Assembly (NCBI RefSeq): GCF_002967765.1
Contig: NZ_PUHY01000014.1
Location: forward strand, 62,001 to 126,000
Source: Blastopirellula marina
Lineage (GTDB): Bacteria; Planctomycetota; Planctomycetia; Pirellulales; Pirellulaceae
Direction: 5' to 3'
Length of the DNA: 64,000 bases
Part shown: positions 8,734-17,382 of the stretch, piece after piece
Numbering within the stretch: position 1 is the stretch's first letter
Layout: every line of letters begins with the position of its first letter
Notes under the pieces: generated by a model
Seen by the model: only the letters and a program-made list of their open reading frames with translations
Databases searched by the model: none
Told to the model about the DNA's origin: nothing
Position numbers and translations under genes: made by a program

Positions 8734-10749
8734 GTGAACGGACTCAATCCGCCACAACAAGAAGCGGTCAATACGTTGTCAGGCCCCATGCTGGTGTTGG
8801 CCGGGGCTGGTTCGGGCAAAACCCGCGTGGTGACATTCCGGATCGCCAATCTTATTCGGCATGGTATCAAGCCACAACGAATTCTGGCCGTGACGTTTAC
8901 CAACAAAGCGGCCGCCGAAATGAAGGAGCGGGCCCTCAAACTGCTGGGTAAGCATACCGAGGACGAACCGGTCGTTTCGACGTTCCACTCTCATTGTGTT
9001 CGTATTCTTCGTCGACATATTAACCACCTGGGCTATCCAAACACCTACACCATTTACGATCGTAGTGATCAGGAAATGGTTGCCCGGGGGGTTCTACGCG
9101 AAATCCGCGTCCCCAACGAAACACTCCGCCCGGGGGACTTACTCAACTTTATCAGTCGTTGGAAATCGGCCGGTATCCGCCCGAAGGATGCCTTCGCCCA
9201 TGCTGATACCGATAAGGCACACCTGGCAGCCGTTGCTTTTCGGCGCTATCAAAACGCGCTCAAATCGTGCGGTGCCCTCGACTTTGACGATTTGCTGCTT
9301 TGTACCGAAGAGCTGTTCACGAACTTCCCCGACGTTCGCGATCAGGAAGCGGCTATGTTCGATCACGTGATGATCGACGAATACCAAGACACCAACGCCT
9401 CGCAGTACCGCATCGTCCGCGGTTTGGCCGAAGGGCACCGTAATCTATGCGTGGTGGGGGACGACGACCAATCGATTTATTCGTGGCGCGGGGCCGAAGT
9501 GAAACACATTTTGCGTTTCGGCGAAGACTGGCCGGACGCCAAGATGATTTACCTGGCCGACAATTACCGGTGTACCAGTGCGATTCTCACCGTCGCCAAC
9601 CGCTTGGTCGCCTTCAATACGACTCGCTACGACAAGATCCTCAACGCGGCTCGACCTGGCGGCGACCAGCCCAAGGTCCTGTATTTCAAGGATGAGGAAA
9701 AAGAAGCCGAGGAAGTCGTTGGCGATATCGCCCGCAAAATCAACGATCCCAACGTCGAACCACGTGATTTCGCCATCTTGTTCCGTACCAACGAACAGCC
9801 GCGAGCGTTCGAGCAGCAGTTCCGGGCAATGAACATTCCTTACACCTTGATCGGTGGAATGTCGTTCTTCGATCGTAAAGAAGTACGTGACATCTTGTCG
9901 TACTTGAAGCTGATCAATTCGCATCAAGACGAAGTCTCCCTGCTGCGAATCATCAACGTACCACCGCGTGGGATCGGGCAAAAGACGGTGAAAGACTTGC
10001 TCGATCACGCAACCAACGAGGGCAAGCCGCTGTGGGATGTGCTGCCTCAGGCTGCCGCGCTGCGAGGTGGGGCATCGACGACGACCACCGACGCGATTCA
10101 AAAGTTTGTTCGCTTGGTCAAGCATTATCACGGCCGTTTGGGCAAGGACTCGCTGACCGATATCGTCCGCGATTTGATCGGGGCGATCGGTTACCAGCAG
10201 GAACTCCAGCGGCTTTACCCTGACCCCAACGACCGCGAATCTCGCGAAGCGGCCGTTGAACAAGTAGTCAACGCCGTGAGTGCCTACGAGGAAAAGAAGA
10301 AAAAGAAAGCTACCCTGGCTGGCTTCCTCGACGATACCGCCTTGGCAGGCGACGGCTTCGACAATGAGAAGGAAAAGCAACTCAAAAAGAACGGGGTCAT
10401 TCTAATGACCCTGCACGCCGCCAAAGGGCTCGAATTCCCCTACGTTTATATGGTCGGCATGGAAGAAGGTATCCTGCCGCATCAGCGTAGTTTGAAGGAC
10501 GGCGACGAAGCGATCGAAGAAGAACGCCGCTTATGTTATGTCGGAATCACCCGCGCTCAAGAGCGACTGACTTTCTCGTTCGCCCTGGCACGAAAGAAAT
10601 GGGGTAAGCCCCGCCCAACCGAGACGAGCCGATTCCTTTACGAGTTAACCGGCCAGGCCGATAACCCGAATGCCTCGAAGGCGAAAACCCAGCCAGCCGC
10701 GACGAAAGGTCCCCAGAAACGACCTTCCGCTAGGGCTCAGCGAAAATAA
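8734..10749 (+). CDS. UvrD/PcrA-type superfamily 1 DNA helicase
   Basis: The 671-residue ATP-dependent 3'-5' DNA helicase acts in repair and replication-fork maintenance. All main SF1A motifs are visible: Walker A GAGSGKTR (residues about 24-31), motif Ia FTNKAAAEMKERA, motif II DEYQDTN, motif III GDDDQSIYSWRGAE, motif IV FRTNEQPRAFEQ, motif V MTLHAAKGLEFPYVYMVG and motif VI ERRLCYVGITRAQERL. After motif VI there is a short Lys/Ala/Pro-rich tail ending SARAQRK. It is slightly shorter than typical PcrA (about 720-740). Start is a GTG at 8734 with GGACGAG upstream; it follows repeat copy A. Confidence 0.96.
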   Translation: MNGLNPPQQEAVNTLSGPMLVLAGAGSGKTRVVTFRIANLIRHGIKPQRILAVTFTNKAAAEMKERALKLLGKHTEDEPVVSTFHSHCVRILRRHINHLGYPNTYTIYDRSDQEMVARGVLREIRVPNETLRPGDLLNFISRWKSAGIRPKDAFAHADTDKAHLAAVAFRRYQNALKSCGALDFDDLLLCTEELFTNFPDVRDQEAAMFDHVMIDEYQDTNASQYRIVRGLAEGHRNLCVVGDDDQSIYSWRGAEVKHILRFGEDWPDAKMIYLADNYRCTSAILTVANRLVAFNTTRYDKILNAARPGGDQPKVLYFKDEEKEAEEVVGDIARKINDPNVEPRDFAILFRTNEQPRAFEQQFRAMNIPYTLIGGMSFFDRKEVRDILSYLKLINSHQDEVSLLRIINVPPRGIGQKTVKDLLDHATNEGKPLWDVLPQAAALRGGASTTTTDAIQKFVRLVKHYHGRLGKDSLTDIVRDLIGAIGYQQELQRLYPDPNDRESREAAVEQVVNAVSAYEEKKKKKATLAGFLDDTALAGDGFDNEKEKQLKKNGVILMTLHAAKGLEFPYVYMVGMEEGILPHQRSLKDGDEAIEEERRLCYVGITRAQERLTFSFALARKKWGKPRPTETSRFLYELTGQADNPNASKAKTQPAATKGPQKRPSARAQRK

Positions 10750-10774
10750 ATCCTGACGGGGAGCGTCCTTCGCG

Positions 10775-11218
10775 ATGGAACCATACGAAACATCTTTATA
10801 TGAACCGCCGGACTCTCCTGATTCAGACTCCACCATTTCAGGGCCGGATGACCCTAAGAGACAACTCATTTTGTCTTTCAACTGCTGGGTAGTGCACTGT
10901 ATTATTCCCGGCGTTGTCGTCATGGCCTACGTCCGATTTGTCCCAACGATACGCCAAGGTGCCGAGGACTTGGGGATAGAGTTGCCAGTGGTTTCGCAGT
11001 GGGTTTTCTACTTGGCCAACACGATGGCAAGTTATTGGTACCTGATTGTCGCAGCCCAGGTGATGATCAACCTCCTGTTTGCGATCGCTCTCGCCTATGT
11101 ACCCCGCCGCTTTCGTTGGTTGACCTGGCTTTGGTTTGGCAGTTATTTGCTCGGGATGGTTTTGCTATTTGTTTTGCTCGTTGTGGCAACGAAGAACTTC
11201 ATCGTAAATATCGGCTGA
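10775..11218 (+). CDS. Small membrane protein, paralogue of the next gene, GspF-like segment
   Basis: The 147-residue protein has an acidic, Pro/Ser-rich N-terminus (MEPYETSLYEPPDSPDSDST) followed by three predicted membrane helices. It aligns with the next gene at the N-terminus (MEPYETS against MDPYATT), at the central stretch and at the PRRFRWLTWLWF/PRRYQWVTWIWF motif, so the two arose by duplication. The segment VPTIRQGAEDLGIELPVV followed by a helix with ASYWYL resembles the end of type II secretion GspF/PilC proteins. That likeness is seen by eye only. It starts 25 bp after the helicase stop. Function unknown. Confidence 0.7.
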   Translation: MEPYETSLYEPPDSPDSDSTISGPDDPKRQLILSFNCWVVHCIIPGVVVMAYVRFVPTIRQGAEDLGIELPVVSQWVFYLANTMASYWYLIVAAQVMINLLFAIALAYVPRRFRWLTWLWFGSYLLGMVLLFVLLVVATKNFIVNIG

Positions 11219-11400
11219 TCGGTCAGGTCCACTTGTGGGGTGCCGCCGCCCAAATGGTGTCGGCCGTAGGACGACCAATTTCTTTAAGATTCGTCGATTG
11301 CCCTCATTAGTCGCGATCGCGGACGATGTGATTCGGTTAAGATTTAATTTCCTAGCTAGAGTCCGACGGTAAGCCTTTGGTAGACGGGGAGACGATCGCA

Positions 11401-11850
11401 GTGGATCCTTATGCCACGACATTTCAGGAAGAACCTATCTCTAGCGATCAATCCAAACTCACACTGGCGACGATCCTCGGACGACTTTTGATTTCGATGA
11501 TCGCTTGGGCAGTTCATGTCTTGGTAGCAGCGGGGCTGTTGCTGGTCTTCGTGAAAACGGTGCCCATGTCCATGGAGTTTGCCGATCTGCAAGATCTCGA
11601 TTTAGCGCCCATCACAGAGCTCGTCTATCACATCTCGATCTTTTTCGTCAATTACTCGTACCTACTAGGCATTTGGTTGTTGCTGTTTGATCTGCCCACA
11701 GCTGTCGCCGTCTGCTATTTGCCGCGTCGCTATCAATGGGTGACCTGGATCTGGTTTACCAGTTTCATTCTTCTCGCCTTTATGTTGGTCGTGTTTGCTG
11801 CGGTAGGCGTTTGCTTGCCATTTGTAGACGTCACGACAAAGCTGTCTTGA
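11401..11850 (+). CDS. Small membrane protein, paralogue of the preceding gene
   Basis: From the GTG at 11401 the protein is 149 residues, MDPYATTFQEEPISSDQSK at the N-terminus, then three or four membrane helices. The GTG start is chosen over a TTG at 11377 because GGGGAG lies 9 bases upstream and because the resulting N-terminus matches the paralogue. The loop VKTVPMSMEFADLQDLDLAP followed by a helix with NYSYLLG corresponds to the GspF-like segment of the neighbour. It shares the PRRYQWVTWIWF motif near residue 110. No known function. The 180-bp spacer before it shows no clear hairpin terminator. Confidence 0.68.
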   Translation: MDPYATTFQEEPISSDQSKLTLATILGRLLISMIAWAVHVLVAAGLLLVFVKTVPMSMEFADLQDLDLAPITELVYHISIFFVNYSYLLGIWLLLFDLPTAVAVCYLPRRYQWVTWIWFTSFILLAFMLVVFAAVGVCLPFVDVTTKLS

Positions 11851-12042
11851 GATGTGCACACTGTTGAATGGTGAGGGGTTACCTCTGCAGGTGGGTTTTG
11901 GCGTCTCGGCACTCTAGGCCGTTTGACTTGAATAAATCTGGATAGGCGAAACTTTGTCGTTTCGTTAAACTAGTCGGGCAGTGCCAGCATGCACGATGCT
12001 ATCGCTTGACATTTCGAGGGCCGTCAGCCATGGAGAGAGGCC

Positions 12043-13263
12043 GTGACGCCTGGTTCCCCCTTCCGGTTCATCCAGACCGGTGACATTCATCTCGATCAAC
12101 CACTCGGCGGACTCGCCGAAGTTCCGAAACATCTGCGCGAAATTTTCCTGAGCGCTCCGCGCCAGGCCTTTCAGCAAGTGGTCGAGAATGCGCTGCTGCA
12201 TGAGGTTGACTTCGTCCTGATCACGGGGAACGTACTCGACGTTCGGCAAAGCAGCCCGGTGATTGTCGGATTTCTGCTCGATCAACTTGAAACGCTTAAC
12301 GACGCCGGTATCAAGGTTTACTGGGTTGGTGGCGAAAGCGATCCGCCAGCTCGTTGGCCAGCTTCCATTCACTTGCCTGCCAACGTCCATACGATTGGCC
12401 CCGGCAAACCGATCGAGATTCTGCATACTCGCGATGAGGATGCGATCTGCAATATTATCGCCCAAGGTTTTATCGGTCGTGATCCTAGCTGGGGCCAGTT
12501 TCGCCCGGATGCTGCTGGCTTGTTCACCATCGCCGCTTTGCATGGCGACTTTGAATCGGAATCGATCGCCCGCAGCGGGATTCCTTATTGGGCCCTCGGG
12601 GGAAAAGAGCTTCGCGACAAGCTGAACGCCTCCCCGGCAATCGCCATTTACGCTGGCTCGCCCCAGGGACGTACCATCACCCACAATGGCCAACGCAGTT
12701 GCACGCTGGTGGAAGTCGACGAAGAAGGGGACATCGCCATGGAAGCGATCCCCACGGACGTCTGCCGCTGGCAAAGTGAAATTATCGAGCTGGAAAATTG
12801 CAAAAAGGTGAGCGACCTGACGCAGATCATTCGCAACCGGCTCAACACGCTCAACACCACCAAGGGCAACCGCCAGTTGATGATCGACTGGCGAGTCATT
12901 GTTGCCAACGAAGCGACACGCGAACTGCTGAAGGAAGAAACCTGGCAGCAAGTCACCAACGAATTGAACAAACAGTTCGGCCTCGAACCGATGGGTTCGT
13001 GGACGTACGAACTGACTGTCGAAACGGGAGCGGTGATTCCCGAAGCGTGGTACCAGGAACAATCGATCTGTGGCGATTACTTACGTTTGACGCGTGAGCT
13101 CGCCGCCGATCCCAGCCTGCCGATCGACCTGCATACTTTCCTGGCCCCTGGCCATGAGGAAAGTCAGCTGTCCGAGGCAGTCGCCATCGAATCACGAGAA
13201 AACCGCCGCCGCGTGTTGCAAGACGCACGCCGGTTAGGCGTCCAATTGCTGCGAGCCGAGTGA
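12043..13263 (+). CDS. SbcD/Mre11-like (YhaO-type) phosphoesterase with degenerate metal site
   Basis: The 406-residue protein has the fold layout of Mre11/SbcD calcineurin-like nucleases and lies just upstream of a large SbcC/YhaN-like ATPase, 51 bp away. Motif I is kept (GDIHLD, residues 13-18) and so is His167 (LHGDF). The other metal motifs are altered. Motif II reads GNVLD, with Asn63 where Asp is expected. Motif III reads GESD (97-100) instead of GNHD. The last motif reads ALGGKE (about 184-189) instead of ALGHxH. It is therefore probably inactive as a two-metal nuclease, or uses another chemistry. The likely role is as structural partner of the ATPase in DNA repair. The start is a GTG with GGAGAG upstream. 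Confidence 0.8.
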   Translation: MTPGSPFRFIQTGDIHLDQPLGGLAEVPKHLREIFLSAPRQAFQQVVENALLHEVDFVLITGNVLDVRQSSPVIVGFLLDQLETLNDAGIKVYWVGGESDPPARWPASIHLPANVHTIGPGKPIEILHTRDEDAICNIIAQGFIGRDPSWGQFRPDAAGLFTIAALHGDFESESIARSGIPYWALGGKELRDKLNASPAIAIYAGSPQGRTITHNGQRSCTLVEVDEEGDIAMEAIPTDVCRWQSEIIELENCKKVSDLTQIIRNRLNTLNTTKGNRQLMIDWRVIVANEATRELLKEETWQQVTNELNKQFGLEPMGSWTYELTVETGAVIPEAWYQEQSICGDYLRLTRELAADPSLPIDLHTFLAPGHEESQLSEAVAIESRENRRRVLQDARRLGVQLLRAE

Positions 13264-13314
13264 TAAACCAGTCCGCCGGCTGCCTGCAACTGGGCAATCT
13301 CAAGGAGTGAAGGG

Positions 13315-16300
13315 ATGCAACTCAATCAAGTTCAAATCGACGGGTTCGGTGTTTGGCACGACCTGAGTGTCGAGCAGCTTTCGCCGACGATCACGGTCCT
13401 GTTTGGCCATAACGAAGCCGGCAAGAGTACGCTGCTGCACTTTCTGCGTACGATGCTGTACGGCCCGGAACCTGATCTCGAACGTCGCTATTTACCACCG
13501 CTGCACGGTGGCGAGCCTGGCGGTGCGCTTCGTGTGACCGGCCAGATGGGCCGCTTTAAAGTGGTCCGCCGCTACAACCATGACGGCAGCGAAGAGCAAG
13601 TCTGGGTCGAAGCCAACGATGGTTCGCGTCAAAGCCGAGCGCAATTCGATGCGCTGCTGGAAGGGGTCGACCGGCTGACCTACAGCAACATTTTCGCCGT
13701 CGGTTTACGCGAAATGCAGTTGCTGGCGACGTTAGATGATAGTGTCGCCGCCCAAAAAATCTATGAACTAACCAGCGGCCTCGATCGAATCTCGTTGGCC
13801 GAGGTGATGCGCGAGCTGGAAACCTCACGCTGCCGACTGATTTCTGGTGGGGAAGAGGAAGCCCTTGTCGATCAATTGCTCGAAAAGCATCAGGTTCTCA
13901 AGCGGGAGATCGAGCAGCTTCGCGGTGGTACGCAGGAATGGTCCAACCTCCTGAATCAACGCCGGGCCTTGCAAACGCAAATCGATCAGTTCCAGTTGAA
14001 GGTCAACGACCTGGAACGTTTGGTACAGTTCGTCGAACTCAGTCAGGCGTTGCGGCCTGAGATTCAGCGCCGTGATAAGCTGCAAGAGAAGATCGATTCG
14101 TACGGCGAACTGCCGGATGTCTCGCGTGAGACACTGCGGCAGCTGCACGGCCTACAAGATCAGATCTCCAAAAAGCGAACCAAGTGCCGCGATCTACGTG
14201 CTCAATACACCGAGCTACGCGAACGACACAGTGCGATTCCTGTCAATCAGGAGCTCGCCCGACAAGCCGCACGTGTCGACGCGCTTGGTGAACAGCGGCA
14301 ATGGATCCTCTCGCTCACGCAGCAGTTAGAGCGTGGCGACGAAGAGATCGCGCAGATCAATACCGAGATCGACGATCTGTGGGATCAATGCGGCGTTAAG
14401 ACACGTGCCGGCAAGCGGCCCGATCTGACGCGCAAACAACTACGCTCGCTCCGCGATCCACTTCGAACGCTGGAGAAAGAAACGCAACAGCTCGAGGAAG
14501 CTCGCAAGCATACTTCAACGCACGAAGAAGAGCTTCTTGGAGTTGAAAGTGAAGTCGAGGAATCGCTCACTTCGCTGGGGGAAGAAGATCTCAACAAGGC
14601 ACTGAACAAGGCTGGCGAACTCGTCAATCTGCTTCGCCGTCGAATCCAGGTCGAAGATAAGATCGACCAGATTCGCATCCAATACCGCGAGTCGGAAGCG
14701 GAAACGCACGACCTGCTGGAAAACCAAATGATGCCGAAGCCTGAAATGGCTGGCATCGCGCTGATGTGCGTCCTCGGCGGAACGTTGGCCCTGCACGCGT
14801 TTCTGTGGCGACCACTCGCACTAGCCGAAGGACTGGGGGTCATTCAGTTTCTGTTCGGCAGCTTGATGGTCTTCGGCGGCGTGATGATGAAGCGGCGGAT
14901 GGATACCGAATCGGCTCAACAGTTCGATTCGGCCAAACGCCAGCTGATGCTGCTCGATAGCCAAATGGACAAAGCCGTTGCCGAGCAGAAAGAGCTCGAC
15001 ATCTTGTTGCCACGCGGTAACGGGGCGTTGATGGCTCGGTTGAAGACGGCCGAAGATCACCTCGCTCGCTTGGAAGAACTGATCCCGCTGGGACACAAGC
15101 TTGGCGAAGTTCGCGAAAAGCAAGAGTCGAGCACGCGACAAATCAGCGATATGGAGCAGGCCGTTCTTCAGGCCAAGCGCCGCTGGAAGGACGCCTTGCG
15201 AGTCCTCGATCTGCCGGAAGATATCAATCCCGACAAGGTCAAGTCGCTCGGCCGTTACCTGGCCCAGATCCATCGATTCCGCAAGCGTTTGAAGACACTC
15301 AACGGTGAAAAAGGGATTGCGGAACGAGAACGCGAAGCCTTGTTGGGACGTATCACCCACCTGGCCAAAGACGTCGGTGTTTCCGCGAAGACGGGAGACG
15401 CCCTGCAGCTGTTGGCTCAGCTGGAAGACGATCTCCTGCGGCAAGAGAGTAAGCAGAAGCAGCGGACCGAACTGTTCGAGCAAGGACAGAAGGTGCGGGC
15501 CGATTTCCGCCGCGTGGCTGAAGAAGCCAAGGAACTGATTGCTCAGCGGGAAGAGATTCTCGAGGAAGCTTCCAGCGAAGATGAAGAGCAGTACCTCAGT
15601 TGGATCGTGAAGACCGAAGAGGTCGAAGAGCTTCAGTTGAAACTCCAAGACCAAAACGAAAAAGTCGACGACAAGCTTGGTGCTGAGGCCACGCTGGAAG
15701 AAGTGGAAGCCTGGCTTGAAACGACTGTCAGTAAAGATGCCGACGAACAATTGGCTAAGCTACTGGCCGATCACGAGCACGCCGAAAAGCGAATGCAGGA
15801 GTGTTTCGAGCGACGTGGCGAATTGAAAGTGCAGCTCGAATCGCTCGAGAAAAACGATCGCCTGTTGCACGCTCAGTTGGAACTTACCGAAGTGGAGGCT
15901 CAGCTCGAAAAGGCAATTGAGAAGTGGCAGACGCTCGCCACGACCTCATGCATTCTCGAACAGATCCGTCGTGTTTACGAAAACGATCGCCAGCCGGAAA
16001 CGCTGCGATTGGCTTCCAGCTACATGCGAAAGCTGACCGACGATCGCTACATCCGCATCTGGACACCGCTGCACGAGAATACACTGTTCGTCGAAGAACG
16101 AGACGCCGATTCCAAGTCGCTTGCTCACCTCAGCGAAGGGACACGCGAACAAGTTTTTCTCAGCGTGCGTTTGGCGTTGATTCACTTGTTTGCCCGCCAG
16201 GGCCGCGTGCTGCCGGTGATTTTGGACGACGTGCTGGTGAACTTCGACTCGAAACGCTCGAAGGCGACGGCGCGCTTATTCCGCGAGTTTGCGGACGAAG

Positions 16301-17238
16301 GGCACCAACTGCTGATCTTCACCTGTCACGAACACATTGCGGCCATGTTCCAAGAGATGGGCGCAGACGTTCGTCAGTTGCCGAAGTTCACTGGTGTTTG
16401 TCAGCCGGGCCTAATCGATATCGAGCAGCCACTACCGCAGCTTGAACTCCAAGAAGAACCGGTTGCGGTCCAGCCGGAACCGGAGCCAGAGCCTGAACCG
16501 GAATCCGAGCCAGTCGTTCAGCAAGTTCCACTGCCCGAGCCAGTCGTGACCGTGGAAATCAACGATCCCGAGCCGGAACCAGTGATGCAGCTTGAATTGC
16601 CGGAATACACGGAAGTCGTGCTCCCTTCGTACATGCCGCTTCCGGAACCAGAGCCAGTCGTTGAGCTGGAACTGAAAGAAGAAGAGTTTGAGGACATTCA
16701 ACTACCGATCGTCGAACTGCCGGCCGAAACGGTTCGCCTTACCTGCGACATCTTGCAGGAAGACGTGAACTATCGTTTGAAGGGGAGCGATGTCACCGAT
16801 TCGTATCACTTGTCGCTCTCGGACTTCGACGTCGACCTGAACGAAAACGTGAACTACCGCTTGAAGGATGCCGACGGTAAACGCCCGGCAGCGATCGACT
16901 GGGATGCCTTGCTGGCGGAAGAGCCGGTTGAGGAAGAAGAGGAAGAGTTCCCCGTTGCCGACGCCATTTTGCAGCCGGAACCAGAAATCGACTACGAACC
17001 CGATCCGGCGCCGGAACCGGAGCCCGAATTGGCAATGCTGCCGGTCGAAGAGCCTGAGCCTAAGCCCGAACCAAAGCTGGCCCCGCCTCCTCCGAAGAAG
17101 ATGCGGATTCGCTACGTTTACACGGCCCACGACGAATTCGGCTGGGATTCGCCGCGCCGCTGGTACGAAGAGAAAGACCCACGCAAAGATCACGATGAAG
17201 TGATCGTCCACGAGGAAGTTGTGGAAGAAGACCGCTAA
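13315..17238 (+). CDS. SbcC/Rad50/YhaN-like AAA ATPase with membrane hairpin and acidic Pro/Glu tail
   Basis: The 1307-residue protein is an ABC-class SMC-like ATPase. Walker A is GHNEAGKST (31-39), the signature motif is LSEGTREQ (about 939), Walker B is VILDDVLVNFD (about 969), and a TCHEH switch follows. Between them are long coiled coils (about 170-460 and 530-900). Two hydrophobic helices interrupt the coiled coil at about residues 478-525, as in Bacillus YhaN, suggesting membrane attachment. After the ATPase head, from about residue 1035, a tail of about 270 residues is rich in Pro-Glu repeats and holds two copies of VNYRLK (about 1151 and 1179). It probably pairs with the SbcD-like protein upstream in DNA-end or repair work. 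Confidence 0.88.
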   Translation: MQLNQVQIDGFGVWHDLSVEQLSPTITVLFGHNEAGKSTLLHFLRTMLYGPEPDLERRYLPPLHGGEPGGALRVTGQMGRFKVVRRYNHDGSEEQVWVEANDGSRQSRAQFDALLEGVDRLTYSNIFAVGLREMQLLATLDDSVAAQKIYELTSGLDRISLAEVMRELETSRCRLISGGEEEALVDQLLEKHQVLKREIEQLRGGTQEWSNLLNQRRALQTQIDQFQLKVNDLERLVQFVELSQALRPEIQRRDKLQEKIDSYGELPDVSRETLRQLHGLQDQISKKRTKCRDLRAQYTELRERHSAIPVNQELARQAARVDALGEQRQWILSLTQQLERGDEEIAQINTEIDDLWDQCGVKTRAGKRPDLTRKQLRSLRDPLRTLEKETQQLEEARKHTSTHEEELLGVESEVEESLTSLGEEDLNKALNKAGELVNLLRRRIQVEDKIDQIRIQYRESEAETHDLLENQMMPKPEMAGIALMCVLGGTLALHAFLWRPLALAEGLGVIQFLFGSLMVFGGVMMKRRMDTESAQQFDSAKRQLMLLDSQMDKAVAEQKELDILLPRGNGALMARLKTAEDHLARLEELIPLGHKLGEVREKQESSTRQISDMEQAVLQAKRRWKDALRVLDLPEDINPDKVKSLGRYLAQIHRFRKRLKTLNGEKGIAEREREALLGRITHLAKDVGVSAKTGDALQLLAQLEDDLLRQESKQKQRTELFEQGQKVRADFRRVAEEAKELIAQREEILEEASSEDEEQYLSWIVKTEEVEELQLKLQDQNEKVDDKLGAEATLEEVEAWLETTVSKDADEQLAKLLADHEHAEKRMQECFERRGELKVQLESLEKNDRLLHAQLELTEVEAQLEKAIEKWQTLATTSCILEQIRRVYENDRQPETLRLASSYMRKLTDDRYIRIWTPLHENTLFVEERDADSKSLAHLSEGTREQVFLSVRLALIHLFARQGRVLPVILDDVLVNFDSKRSKATARLFREFADEGHQLLIFTCHEHIAAMFQEMGADVRQLPKFTGVCQPGLIDIEQPLPQLELQEEPVAVQPEPEPEPEPESEPVVQQVPLPEPVVTVEINDPEPEPVMQLELPEYTEVVLPSYMPLPEPEPVVELELKEEEFEDIQLPIVELPAETVRLTCDILQEDVNYRLKGSDVTDSYHLSLSDFDVDLNENVNYRLKDADGKRPAAIDWDALLAEEPVEEEEEEFPVADAILQPEPEIDYEPDPAPEPEPELAMLPVEEPEPKPEPKLAPPPPKKMRIRYVYTAHDEFGWDSPRRWYEEKDPRKDHDEVIVHEEVVEEDR

Positions 17239-17382
17239 CAGACTGCTAAGTCCGATTCGCTGGTTGGCGGTCTCGCTGGGGGCATCTTGTTTCCCCAGGT
17301 GTTGGTAGTAGTTAAAATCGATCCTTGTAGGGCTACGTCTGTGGTTAGGCTGGCCTAACAAATTCCCACCTGGATCGACCTC

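Noticed and set aside
9445-10380. A 311-codon minus-strand frame inside the helicase gene
   Set aside because: All helicase motifs are on the plus strand; the minus frame has no ribosome binding site or recognisable domain.
11965-13062. A 365-codon minus-strand frame over the SbcD-like gene
   Set aside because: Shadow frame; the plus strand has clear motif I, operon context and codon use.
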